Below, piece after piece: positions 22,836 to 32,941 of a DNA stretch of 64,000 bases (position 1 is its first letter; every line of letters begins with the position of its first letter). The notes under the pieces were generated by a model. The model saw only the letters and a program-made list of their open reading frames with translations, was not told the origin of the DNA and did no database searches. Source of the stretch: Dryomyza anilis (lineage: Eukaryota; Arthropoda; Insecta; Diptera; Dryomyzidae). The position numbers and the translations under genes were made by a program. Where the stretch lies: positions 3,723,852 through 3,787,851 of the forward strand of contig OX638136.1 in the NCBI GenBank assembly GCA_951804985.1. Reading direction: 5' to 3'.

Positions 22836-23795
22836 ATGCAGCAGCCAACGACGATGCATCAGCCAAAGATGATGCAGCAGCCAACGATGATGCTTCAGCC
22901 AACAATGATACAACAGCCACCGATGGTGCAACAACCAGCGATGATGCCTGCGACAAATGATGCGTTCATGCGTGACATGTACATGCAGTCTGTTATTGAC
23001 AAGGTAAGGAGATGGTCGGTAAAGTATGAGGGTGGCCGAGATCCGATAGCGTTTATCGAACGCGTAGAAGAACTGGCCCAGATGTATAACGTTTGCATCG
23101 ACCAGTTGCCGCTTTACATGGCCGAATTACTACGCGATAAGGCATTGATATGGTTTCGCAGAAGCAATCGACAATGGGGTGAATGGAGAACCTTCAAGAG
23201 TGATCTACTTAAATTTTTCCTGCCACCTCACTACTTTGAAGGTATAGAAGACGAGATCCGACTGCGACGCCAGCAACAAAGGGAGTCGTTTAGTGACTAC
23301 GTGGTTGCTATGCTAGACGTGATGAGCCACGCAGATTACGACGCTACGCAGCAGCTAGACAGAATATATCGCAACAGTCTGCAGGACTATAGATTGTACA
23401 TTCGGCGAAAAGATTTTACAAGTCTAGAGGAGTTAACCGAGATGGCAAAAGAATACGAGGTACTTCGCGACGAAAAGGAGCCCACCCGAGCCGTCCCACA
23501 GCCAAGGCAAAAAGAGCGACATTTTCAAGTTCGTGAAGATCCGATATCAGAAGCACATTATAGTCAAAGGCACGATAATCCGTTCGCGCCAATAAATCCA
23601 TGGACGGCGTGTCATCGATGTGGTAGCAGTGGACACATGTCACGTGGTTGTAGAAATCCACTGGTGATGTTCTGCTGGGAGTGTGGTCGGCGCAATGTCA
23701 ACACGTTTAATTGTTGTCGCCGTCCGGAAAACACCCGCGGTACCCGTCAGAGGCAAGAGGTGATGGGCGGACCAATGAACAGAGCGCGGAATTAA
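22836..23795 (+). CDS. gag: Gypsy Gag (capsid and nucleocapsid)
   Basis: An open frame of 319 codons. The first 30 residues are an MQQPT-type tandem repeat coded by an 18-bp unit and may be a local expansion. Residues 45-220 form a retrotransposon Gag capsid region (VRRWSVKYEGGRDPIAFIER, LIWFRRSNRQWGEWRTF, LRRQQQRESFSDYVVAM). Two C-terminal Cys/His knuckles follow (CHRCGSSGHMSRGC and CWECGRRNVNTFNCC; the second has Asn where His is usual). Gag packages the element RNA. The ORF overlaps the protease frame by 85 bp, implying ribosomal frameshifting for Gag-Pol. The N-terminal start is uncertain because the leader is deleted. Confidence 0.8.
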   Translation: MQQPTTMHQPKMMQQPTMMLQPTMIQQPPMVQQPAMMPATNDAFMRDMYMQSVIDKVRRWSVKYEGGRDPIAFIERVEELAQMYNVCIDQLPLYMAELLRDKALIWFRRSNRQWGEWRTFKSDLLKFFLPPHYFEGIEDEIRLRRQQQRESFSDYVVAMLDVMSHADYDATQQLDRIYRNSLQDYRLYIRRKDFTSLEELTEMAKEYEVLRDEKEPTRAVPQPRQKERHFQVREDPISEAHYSQRHDNPFAPINPWTACHRCGSSGHMSRGCRNPLVMFCWECGRRNVNTFNCCRRPENTRGTRQRQEVMGGPMNRARN

Positions 23796-24619
23796 TCAAC
23801 CCTTTTGCCGTAAAACACGGTCGCATCTTCGCTACAGTATACCTGGGTGGCGAAGAAACAGAATCGATAATAGACACAGGCGCAACGAGAAGTTTCGTAA
23901 ACGAAAGATTCGCTACGAAAATCACCGACATGGCAAGGACGCGTATGGTACACACAACAGTACAGATGGCCGACGGAGCAGTACAGCATGTTAATAAAAA
24001 AATGGAAGTAGAAGTCACATTAGGAGAAAAGCGCTGCGTAATCACGCTACTGGTACTGAGAAACGCATGTGACCAATTAATCTTGGGTGTTGATTCACTA
24101 GCATTGTTTGGAGTGGAGCTGCGATATGGCAACTATTCCATTCCAGTCCATTCAGTGAGAAGAGAAAATGAAGTATGTACATGTTCCATCGCGGAAGCCA
24201 GCGAAGGTGCGTGCAACAGCCTGGATGAGCTCGTGGCCACAGAAGATGTTTGCACTGCCACATGTAACAACATTAAGGAACAGATAAATAAAGACGAAAG
24301 TACAAGCGTCTGCAACAGCCCAGATGAACACGCTAGAAACAACGAAGACGAGAGGGTAAATTCAGTAAACAGGTACGACGAAGTTAATGTCGCCTGTACA
24401 GAACAAAAACATAAAGAGGATGCAAGCACGCAGATAGGCACTCCGATGAAAGTGCGACGTAGAGGAAACACGCTGAGTAAAGATAGAGATCAGCGTGTTC
24501 AAGAATTTTTGAAACAAGAGCTGAAAGCATTTGACGAATTAAAAGGAGTCACCGACATAGCGGTACACAAGATGGTGATGCATGATGATCGCCCGATTAA
24601 GCAGCGGTACTACCCGTAA
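23711..24619 (+). pseudogene. pol: Gypsy protease and linker, ends at a nonsense codon
   Basis: The aspartic protease active site is ESIIDTGATRSFV, with the flap-region hydrophobic LILGVDSLALFG downstream. A Cys- and acid-rich spacer of about 130 residues precedes the RT entry (IKQRYYP). The frame stops at TAA (24617-24619) but continues in the same frame as RT, so this is a point nonsense mutation inside one Pol polyprotein. The enzyme would cut Gag and Pol. Confidence 0.85.
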
Positions 24620-24628
24620 AAGCCGGCA

Positions 24629-25800
24629 ATGCAGGCGATAATAGACAAAGAAATAGACGAATTTATCAATAAAGGATGCATAGAACCGTCACATAGTCCT
24701 CATAGCTCACCAATCGTCTTGGTGAAGAAAAAGACAGGACAATGGAGGCTCTGCGTTGACTATCGTCAACTTAACGCACGATCAGTCCCCGATGTTTACC
24801 CCCTACCGCGCATACAACATATTTTAGACCGTCTGCGCGACGCAAAATTCATCAGCAGTTTAGACTTGAAGAACGGTTATTGGCAAATACCCATGGAGGA
24901 GAGCAGCAAACAGTACACGGCGTTTACCGTACCTGGACGTGGTCTCTTTCAGTGGCACGTGATTACGTTTGGCCTACATTCGGCCCCAGCTACGTTCCAA
25001 CGAGCTCTCGATCAAGTAATTGGGGCAGAGATGGAACCGCACGCATTCGCCAACTTAGACGACATTATCGTGGCAGGACACACGTTCGAAGAGCATCTGG
25101 AGAACCTAAACGAGTATTCAGACGACTCAGGAAGGCAAACCTGAGACTCAATGCCGAAAAGTGTGAATTTTTCCGAAGTGAACTAAAATACCTTGGTCAC
25201 GTGGTGAGCGATCAAGGAATAGACACCGATCCAGACAAGATAGCAGCGATTAAAGAACTACAGCCACCAACAAATGTACGAGAACTACGACGATGCCTGG
25301 GAATTGCGTCATGGTACCGACGCTTCGTGCCAGAATTTACGGACGTCGTCCACCCTTTGACGTCACTGTTACGCAAGGGTAAGCACTGGAAATGGGAAAG
25401 TGCACAGCAAGAAGCATTCGAAGCGCTTAAGTCGAGACTGACGGAAGCACCTATATTGGCGTGTCCAGACTTTAACCAGCGATTCACATTGCAGACAGAT
25501 GCGAGCGACTACGGGCTAGGCGCAGTCCTTACCCAAGTGTTTGAAAATACAGAACGAGTGATTGCTTACGCTAGCAGGCGTCTGAGTAAAGCCGAGTTAA
25601 ATTACTCCGCCACAGAAAAGAGTGTTTAGCAATTATTTGGGCAATACGGAAGATGCGTCCATACTTGGAGGGTTACGCATTCACGGTAATAACTGATCAT
25701 CTATCGCTGAAGTGGTTAAACAGTCAATATCGAAAAAGTAAGCTGAATGTGGTAGCATACGCGCTCTCGGGGCAACCATTGGCAACTCTTGGCACAATTA
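24629..25800 (+). pseudogene. pol: Gypsy reverse transcriptase and RNase H, frameshifted
   Basis: RT shows WRLCVDYRQLNARSVPDVYP, SSLDLKNGYWQIPM (catalytic Asp), FGLHSAPATFQ and NLDDIIV in place of the usual Y/F-x-DD box. A frameshift near 25130 moves the frame for LRLNAEKCEFFRSELKYLG and GIASWYRRFVPEF. RNase H begins FTLQTDASDYGLGAVLTQ and has [15 protein letters not shown] further one-base loss near 25622 shifts the frame again, where [15 protein letters not shown] sequence ([11 protein letters not shown]) follows, and the end of the domain is eroded. Confidence 0.85.
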
Positions 25801-25961
25801 CTGATTAATACGAGAAAAGATGCGCGTGGCTAGAACAGCGCATAGCAGAAGTGAAAGCGAAACCAGAAAAATACGCTGATTATGTGTTTGAAGAAGGTCA
25901 TCTTTAACGCCACATACCAAGACAGAATGGTGACGAAGACTGCGCGCCGTGGAAACTGTGT

Positions 25962-27253
25962 GTGCCGAGTTATCAGAGGGATAGAGTACTCAGAGAGAAT
26001 CACGACGGACCGACCGCAGGGCATCTTGGGGTAAGGAAGACGATCGCATGCATAGCTAACAGGTACTACTGGCCTGGAATGTTCCGCCAGGTTAGTGAAT
26101 ACGTGCGGTGTTGCGAGGTGTGCCAAAAGTATAAAGCAAGCCAACAACAACCGGTGGGGAAGATGTTGACGAAAATAGCAGAAGAGCCCTGGCCCATGCT
26201 ATGTGCGGACTTCGTTGGACCATTGCCAAGATCAAAACATGGCAACACCATGATGCTGGTCATGTTCGACAAGTTTTCAAAGTGGACGGAGATGGTACCG
26301 CTACGAAAAGCAACCAGCGAAACATTCTGCAAAGCCTTCAGAGAAAGAATACTGGCGAGATTTGGAGTACCGAAGGTGCTAATTACCGACAACGGGACAC
26401 AATTTACAAGTCGAATGTTTCGAAAGTTCTTGGCTGAAATGGGCGTGAAACATCAATTTACGGCGCCATACACTCCGCAAGAAAATCCGACAGAAAGAGC
26501 AAACAGAACTGTCAAGACGATGATTGCGCAGTTTGCAGGAGAAAATCAAAGACTCTGGGATGAACTGCTCCCAGAGCTGTCACTAGCAATAAATACGAGC
26601 GTATCTGAAACCACGGGCTACAGTCCGGCGTATTTGATACAAGGACGCGAGCCCCGTCTCCCAAAGCATTATATGATGAGTGCACGTTTGGCACTGGTCA
26701 TGATCATCAAACACCTGATGGTAAAAGTGAGCGATTACGAGAGGTATTTACAATTGTACGCCGAAATATGGTGCGAGCAGCACAGGACCAAACCAGACAT
26801 TATAACCTACGTCGGCGACCCTGGTCACCTAAGATCGGTCAACAGGTGTTAGTCAAACAACACAACTTGTCCAAAGCAGTTGACAATTTTGCGGCCAAAC
26901 TAGCCGCCAAATACGATGGACCCTTTCGGGTGATAAATTTCGTATCACCGGTAATCGCGCAGCTTAAAAGAGCCGGCAGCAAGAAGATAAAAACGGCGCA
27001 CGTGAATGAGCTGAAATTATTTCACACCGCAGAAGCTGACAGCGCAAAATCAACAACGTTAGAGAAAAACGGTGAAAATACCGTACACACAGACAATGAG
27101 ATACACGCGCACTGCAGCAATATTACGCACCGGAACGATGATTTATACACAATTGGCTTAATTTCACACGATAAAAATACCGTAAATAAACATTGCCACA
27201 AAATATGTTACAGAAATAAACAGTACGTCGAAATCACAAAAGACAAGGATTAG
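25962..27253 (+). pseudogene. pol: Gypsy integrase, frameshifted near the C-terminus
   Basis: The zinc-binding HHCC module has GPTAGHLGVRKT and CCEVCQKYKASQ. The DDE core follows: MLCADFVGPLPRS (first Asp), VLITDNGTQFTSR (second Asp) and TPQENPTERANRT (Glu). A frameshift between 26768 and 26852 moves to the last frame, which contains the GPY-type domain (KYDGPFRVINFVSPVIAQL, AHVNELKLFH). It inserts the cDNA into the chromosome. The catalytic triad is intact, but the protein cannot be made whole. Confidence 0.85.
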
Positions 27254-27705
27254 AGATCAAAACGCGTCCGAACGCGAGTATGGCGAAACAAAAATGTTCC
27301 GCGCTATACAGTTGTTCCTAAATAAAATATCAAGTTGATAACTAAAAAAGCAAGTCCCTATGAAAGTTTACGACGAAATTATCGTAAATGAAGGGAGCTT
27401 TATCAAAATGTTTGAAGTCAACTCGTTGGTAAATAGACAACCAATGAAATGTACGTCGTTTTACAAATCGTACCGTGTACTCGAACCTAAATATACAACT
27501 TTTTCTACTCTCCGAAACACCCTGTGCTGCTAGCGAATGGTTTTCGTAGACGTCAGCTTCACAAAAAGAACAATGGGTACTTCCAGGGACACCTGGAGCT
27601 GAGATAACCTAATAGGATAAAAGATAATTCCAAGATGGAGAAATATTTGCATAAATAGGATGATTTTTCATGTTTTTAGGACATTTAGAAAAATACTAGA
27701 CTACA

Positions 27706-28670
27706 ATGTCCACCAACGCATCCACCAGCACTGCTGCCACTGTGCCCACTGGCATGGCCGCCGATACGTCCGTTGACACGGCTGTCTGCTCAAGTCTGCC
27801 GGGCCAAGTGGTGCACCAAGAAGACGCCGACCTGTGGCATTAGTTCAGCCGCAGCCGAAACGCTGCCGAACGCAACTGGCGACGGCCGTAGATTAGGGTT
27901 ACGTCGTGAGCTCCGCCGACGAGACGAGTGACGACGAAGTTGAAGACTGGGGAGTCATCAGCGACTCTAGCAGCGAGGCGCTGAGTGCTGCCAGTGCGCA
28001 CGACGACCACTGGGGCCTGGGCGAGATGCAGGTTTCAGATAAAGACGATGCGACAACTGAAGATAACGACAATGAAGAAATCTAGGAAGACGAGGAAGCA
28101 AGTGGAGAGTGCGACGAAGACACTGACGACGACGATGTGTCCACTCTGGTGCGGCCCAGCCCGGCTGCAGTTAGCGAGGAGGAGGAGGAATATAACAGCA
28201 CAGATGCGGCACCACAATCCCCCGGCTTAGCGGCTATCGGACAAACTTTGCTGGACGATTTGGTGGACAGAGCGCCAAATATAGACGAAACTGAGGGCCC
28301 CGCCACAGTCAGTCACTTCTTGGTCAATTTTCATAGCGAACACGAAACTGACCGCAACGGCTCTGAAATATGCCAAAACAACGAAGTTGACGATATTTTT
28401 AAATTTATAAATGATGATGTGCTTGATTTAAACCTCGCTGAGGGCGACCTGGCAGACATCCTACGTACCAGCAGTCCATCAGCAGCACAGTCCACATACC
28501 CACCGGAATTGGACGATGCAGTGGCGACAGCACTGCGCACACGGCACAGGCGCAAACAATACGCCTTTCGAAAGGCAGTAAACGGTTGCACATATCAAGT
28601 GCGAATTTCCCGATCGGGAAATGTAAAAATTACACAAAAAAAAAAATGTACCTACAGTAATTCTAAATAA
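27706..28670 (+). pseudogene. Accessory ORF between pol and 3' LTR, function unknown
   Basis: A GC-rich reading region starting MSTNASTSTAATVP at 27706. It is interrupted by stops near 27841 and 27886, then open from about 27900 except for one TAG near 28083. The last 177 codons (28137-28670) are uninterrupted. The composition is Thr/Ala-rich, then strongly acidic (runs of Asp and Glu, e.g. EDTDDDDVST), with acidic patches at DIFKFINDDVLDLNLAEGDL and a basic tail (RTRHRRKQYAFRK). There is no signal peptide, membrane segment or furin-like site, so it is not an env gene. A nuclear, activator-like or chromatin-binding role is only a guess from composition. Confidence 0.6.
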
Positions 28671-28737
28671 AGAAGAAATTGAGAAATTTTTACAAAATTT
28701 TTATTGATTTTTTTTCTTTTTAATTTTTTTTTTTCTC

Positions 28738-29055
28738 GCAGCGGGCGCTCCACGTCTAGACATCGCAGCCTGTGCCCTCATGCAACAGGCCGAACAGTAT
28801 AATGGCAGAAGGCCGAACAGGAGCAACGGGCCAAATCAAGGAATTTATCCCAGTTCCGAAAAAAAAGAACATCGACCGGACGAACGCGGCGATAATAATT
28901 TTTTTTTACATTTCTATTTTTTGCGATCCGCACGAAAGCATAAAAAAGACCAACTGAAGGATGGATGTCAGACACGTCAAACTACACATCCGGTTGAGCA
29001 TGAGTCACAAGCATTAACAATGAAGTGTTGCCAGTTAAAAAAAAAAAAAATGTAA
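28738..29055 (+). other. Possible 3' exon of the accessory gene
   Basis: A long pyrimidine tract ending TTTTTCTCGCAG (to about 28741) looks like a splice acceptor. The following open frame has ordinary composition: RLDIAACALMQQAEQYNGRR, then NRSNGPNQGIYPSSEKK and a Lys-rich end. Upstream, GTAAAA at 28621 is a candidate donor. If spliced, the acidic protein would gain a different C-terminus. This is inferred from sequence signals alone. Confidence 0.3.
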
Positions 29056-29177
29056 AATAAAATGTGGCGGTGTTCAACTACAGGAAGTACATAGAAGCAA
29101 TAGGGTTACCAAAGTCCCTCAATTATAAGTATAATTATATTTTAAGTATTTTAATGCAGAAATACGTTTTTTAACCG

Positions 29178-29191
29178 AAGTAAGGAGAGGA
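29178..29191 (+). promoter_or_regulatory. Polypurine tract
   Basis: AAGTAAGGAGAGGA lies directly before the TGTGAGG start of the 3' LTR, where gypsy-type elements prime plus-strand synthesis. Confidence 0.85.
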
Positions 29192-30042
29192 TGTGAGGAC
29201 ACAAATTTGTGTGTCTCAAATTTGTACCCACATATTTTTTTATCTGAATTAAATTAGATTAATAATTTAATTAATTGCAGTTATTGCTAAGTACGACAAC
29301 AAGAATTCTACGTACGCGCAACAGTACCACAAACAAGAACAATTTCACGCACATGCAGCAAGCAACAACAATGCTACGCATAAGCATAGGCTGTAATGCA
29401 ACAACATCAAATGAAGCAACAAGAACTGCACAGACTACGCAACAACAAAGCACACGGCGATCGACACAAGAAAGAGTATAAAAGGAGACACAATTGCAGA
29501 AGTCAGGCAGTTCGATGCTGGCGACGACCTCGTACACATCAAACTCGTAGTAATAGTTTTTGGAGGCATTAACTCCCCAAATGTAGTAGTAGCGGTTGGA
29601 GGCATTAACTCACCAATTGTAGTGATAGTGGTTGGAGGCATTAACTCCCCAAATAGTAGTAGTAGCGGTTGGAGGCATTAACTCCCCAAATAGTAGGAAG
29701 TAGTGGTTGGAGGCATTAACTCCCCAATTGTAGTTATAGCGGATCGAGGCATTAACTCGCCACACTAGTATTAAGTTTTAATAAGTATTTTATTATAGCG
29801 GCTGGAGGCATTAACTCCCCAAATGTATTAATAGCGGATCGAGGCATTAACTCGCCAAACTAGTATTAAGCTCAAATAAGTATTATAAAATAGCGAATAA
29901 AATATTAAACCCACTGAAGGGACAATAAAGAAACAGAATAACAATACTTAAATAAAACTAATCTTTTCATTTCTCTATTTTTCTGTAAACGAACCCTGGA
30001 CAAAACCGGCGAGTATACCTCAGCCCGAGAAACTTCGTTACA
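29192..30042 (+). repeat. 3' LTR of the gypsy element
   Basis: 851 bp, starting TGTGAGGAC and ending GTTACA. A TATA box TATAAAAG lies at 29477-29484, and the minisatellite with GGAGGCATTAACTCCCC units runs from about 29555 to 29860. AATAAA signals follow near 29919 and 29950. Compared with the 5' LTR the unit number and spacing differ, so the repeat has changed since insertion. Confidence 0.9.
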
Positions 30043-30046
30043 AAAT

Positions 30047-32656
30047 ATAATTTTATTTCAATCTCTGGCTTAAAATTTCCTAGCGTATTTGTTCAACTTA
30101 ATTTATTAAATAATGGAACAATTAAAAATTTTTTAGTTGGTTGCATATCTTTTCTGTGCAATTTCTCAACTAATAGTATATATGATGGTTTAGTTAAAAT
30201 ATTATATTTTATAAATTTTTTGAATAATAACTATTTTGATGGTGCTATAATTGGAGGAGACTTTTATTCTAAACATCAGTCTTGGAATGATTCCGATTGG
30301 AATTCAAACGTTCATACTTTTTTTATTTGGTTACAAAACTTCCCCTTAGATTTCAGCAGAATTTGTGATAAAAATCCTTCGTATCTAATTTTTTTTTCAT
30401 ATTTGGATCATTTCTTAGTTTCAGCTCATTTAATTGATAATTTTGATCCAAATTTCAATATTTAAAGTCTATCTACTTTTTCTGATCACTTTCCTCTGCA
30501 TTTAAAATTGCGTTTAACCAATTCTGAATTCACAGTCAATCAACCAAGATATTTTACTTATTTTAAAAATACGAACTGGGATAATTTTAAAAGTGAACTT
30601 TCTGAACATTTAATAAATAATATACCTCCATCCAACCGAAATTTGCTTAATATTGAAATTGATACCCATATTGAATTTCTAACATCAACAATAAATTCCA
30701 CTACAGATTCTCATACCGAAAGCATTGAAATAAAACACAAAAATTACACAATTCTACCTGATTCAATAAAACGATTGTATAATACAAAATATTCTTGGCA
30801 AAAACATTTAAAACAAATTTATCACAGAAACTTTAACAGAAAATCTGCAGAATACAACTTACTTTCAACACAAATATCTCTACTAAAAATAATTATGAAG
30901 AGCAAGTTAAAATATATCAGGGTCAGGAATTTTCTAAAAGACTAGAATGCATTAAACCAGGGCCTTTCGCATACAAGAAAATTTACAATATTATTGGTAA
31001 AAAAGGCGGTAAATTCTGTGAAAAGATTACTGATAATAATTTAACAGTAACTGAAGATAAGGATAAAGTTAATATATTAAAACATCATTTTGAAAACATT
31101 TATCAAGAAACCATACCCAGCAGATCTGATCTTCATGAAATAGATTCATTTTACATTTTTATATTTACTAATTTTACATTTTACTAATTACATTTTACTA
31201 ATTTTCTATCTTTATTAAATTTACTTACTTACTAGTTTAAATTCCAAAAAATCATCTGGTCCAGACAAAATTTCAAATTTTTTATTAAAAAAAACTACCT
31301 AATATAGTATTTACATTTCTCACAATAATTTACTATAACTGCATTAATAATGGATATTTTCCAAAAAGTTGGAAAATAGCTAAAATTATACCAATCCAAA
31401 AAAAAAACCAAACAATATGATGTAAATAATTTTAGACCTATTTCTCTACTTTCTAACTTAGGAAAATTATTTAAAAAAGTTATCAAAATGAAAATTGATA
31501 TTACTATGGATGAGCCTTACATTCCAAATTTTCATTTTGGTTTCATGAAGCGTCATTCCACAGTACATGCACTCCTTAAGTTTGAAAATGACATTGTTTT
31601 GAATCTTCGACAAAAAAAATGTACACTTGCTGTATAATTAGATATAGAAAAAGCATTTGATAAGGCATATCATAAAGGAATAATATTTAAATTAATTAAA
31701 AAAGGATTTAATCCATTTATAGTTAAAATCTTAAATGATTTTCTTAAAAATCGTAACTCAGAATATGGTATTGTTCATAGTGGAGTTCATCAGGGAGCTA
31801 TATTAGCGCCACATCTCTATAACATATTTATATCGGATTTTCCTCATGAGTTCAATGGATCAACAGGAATTCTATATGCTGACGATTCTTTAGCATATGC
31901 TCATGCAGAGTCTCCTTTGGAAGCTCTTTGCAAAGTCAAATCACATTTAAGACATATACAGAATTTGTATACCAATTGGGGAATAAAAATTAATGTATCA
32001 AAGACTGAAGCCATATGTATTAGAAATGCTTCAGGTAAGTGCCACAGAAGCACTGTTCCGAAAGCAAAAATCTTCAACTCTGTATGGATGGCATTAACAT
32101 GGCATTTAAAGATAGTTTTAAATATTTAGGTATTACTTTTAATAAACTCCTTAAATTTAATCAGCATGCAAAAACAGTTCTCAAAAAGGCTAATAGGGTA
32201 CCAGCTATGTTTTCAAGACTTTTAAAAAATAAAAACCTGAACACTAGAACAAAATTACTTATTTACAAAGTTAGTATTCGTTCGGTGATTGTTTATGGGT
32301 TTCCCATATGGTTTACTATTTCTCCAACAGTGGCACAAAAGTTGGAAATCTTAGAACGTAAAGTTTTGATACTTTGTGTTGATCGCAATTATGAATCCTT
32401 TACAAAAAGATTTTCCAATTTTTTCATTTATGATAAGGCATTCATCAATCCATTATGTAAATATTCTTTAAATCTACTTAATAAATTTGTTCAAACACTA
32501 CAATATCACGAAAATGTGTTGGTCAACCAAGTTTTTGAATCTCAGAAAAGTTTGAGCTGGTCAAACATAAATTATATATACCGGTGGGCATTACAAATGA
32601 AAATCTCACCATGGAGATGGATTTCGCTACTCCACTACTACCAGATTTTTACGTAA
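30047..32656 (+). pseudogene. LINE ORF2, 3' piece (endonuclease end, reverse transcriptase)
   Basis: Resumes in the frame left at 22081. The endonuclease rest has GAIIGGDFYSKHQSWND (Asp plus a His/Asn-type centre), and SYLDHFLVSAHL replaces the usual SDH context nearby. Reverse transcriptase follows with degraded fingers, LDIEKAFDKAYHKGI, GVHQGAILAPHLYNIF and ILYADDSLAYAH (catalytic YADD). Next come WGIKINVSKTEAI and the C-terminal YLGITF and LLIYKVSIRSVIVYG. Stops and frameshifts occur near 30465, 30945, 31640 and 32100. A local AT-rich repetition (TTTACTAATTTTACATTTTA) is seen near 31150-31230. Jockey clade by motif pattern. Confidence 0.8.
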
Positions 32657-32869
32657 AATCATGCACTGACGTACATAGAGGCTAATGAAAATATGTGATA
32701 TATAAAACATAGTACAAATATCTTTTAAAGAAATATACCTTTGTAAAAAAATCTTTTTATATTTTATCAACATATAATTAAGTACTTGTAGCATATTGCT
32801 ACTTTGTGAATAATGTAAATATTGTAAATAATGTAGAATAGTTTTTAGTTTATAGTTATATGTATATAT

Positions 32870-32941
32870 TTTTTTTCCTTTCCGTTTATTGGAAAGTTGA
32901 TACACTCCTTCATTAATTTTATCAATTATTTCCTGCTCCAT
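32870..32941 (-). pseudogene. hAT transposase N-terminus
   Basis: The minus-strand start MEQEIIDKINEGVYQLSNKR followed by KGKK resembles the N-terminus of Hermes-type transposases (a KIN-G-Y pattern before the BED zinc finger). The LINE 3' end follows immediately. Orientation and order agree with the transposase fragment at 19831-20000, so both are pieces of one gene split by the LINE. The BED finger itself is missing. Confidence 0.55.

Larger units (their letters stand above)
22098..30042 (+). mobile_element. Ty3/gypsy LTR retrotransposon with accessory ORF, defective
   Basis: The 5' LTR starts TGTGAGGACAC at 22098. The 3' LTR starts the same way at 29192 and ends CTTCGTTACA at 30042. The 4-bp duplication AAAT flanks it (22094-22097 and 30043-30046). 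The order is LTR, gag, protease, RT, RNase H, integrase, accessory ORF, polypurine tract, LTR. It sits inside LINE ORF2, whose frame resumes on the other side. Several stops and frameshifts and a truncated 5' LTR without a visible primer site show that it is dead. The GC content of the coding part is clearly higher than its surroundings. Confidence 0.9.
20001..32865 (+). mobile_element. Jockey-clade LINE, decayed, interrupted by a gypsy element
   Basis: A 5' leader starts near CAGTCGAACTGAGCGGACG (about 20006), followed by ORF1 with zinc knuckles, ORF2 with endonuclease and reverse transcriptase, and an AT-rich 3' UTR ending near TTGTAAATAATG (32820-32865; no clear poly(A)). It lies between two pieces of the hAT transposase, so it inserted into that gene. 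Target duplications are not evident, and the transposase coding sequence between the two pieces is missing. The gypsy element 22098-30042 splits its ORF2. Without that insertion the LINE is about 4.9 kb, normal for jockey-like elements. Confidence 0.8.

Noticed and set aside
23792..24471. Minus-strand ORFs opposite the gypsy protease and spacer
   Set aside because: Shadows of pol; the plus strand carries the clear active-site motif.
22437..29860. Regularly spaced repeats as a CRISPR-like array
   Set aside because: The units are part of eukaryotic LTRs, the spacers are low-complexity and similar, and no cas genes exist.
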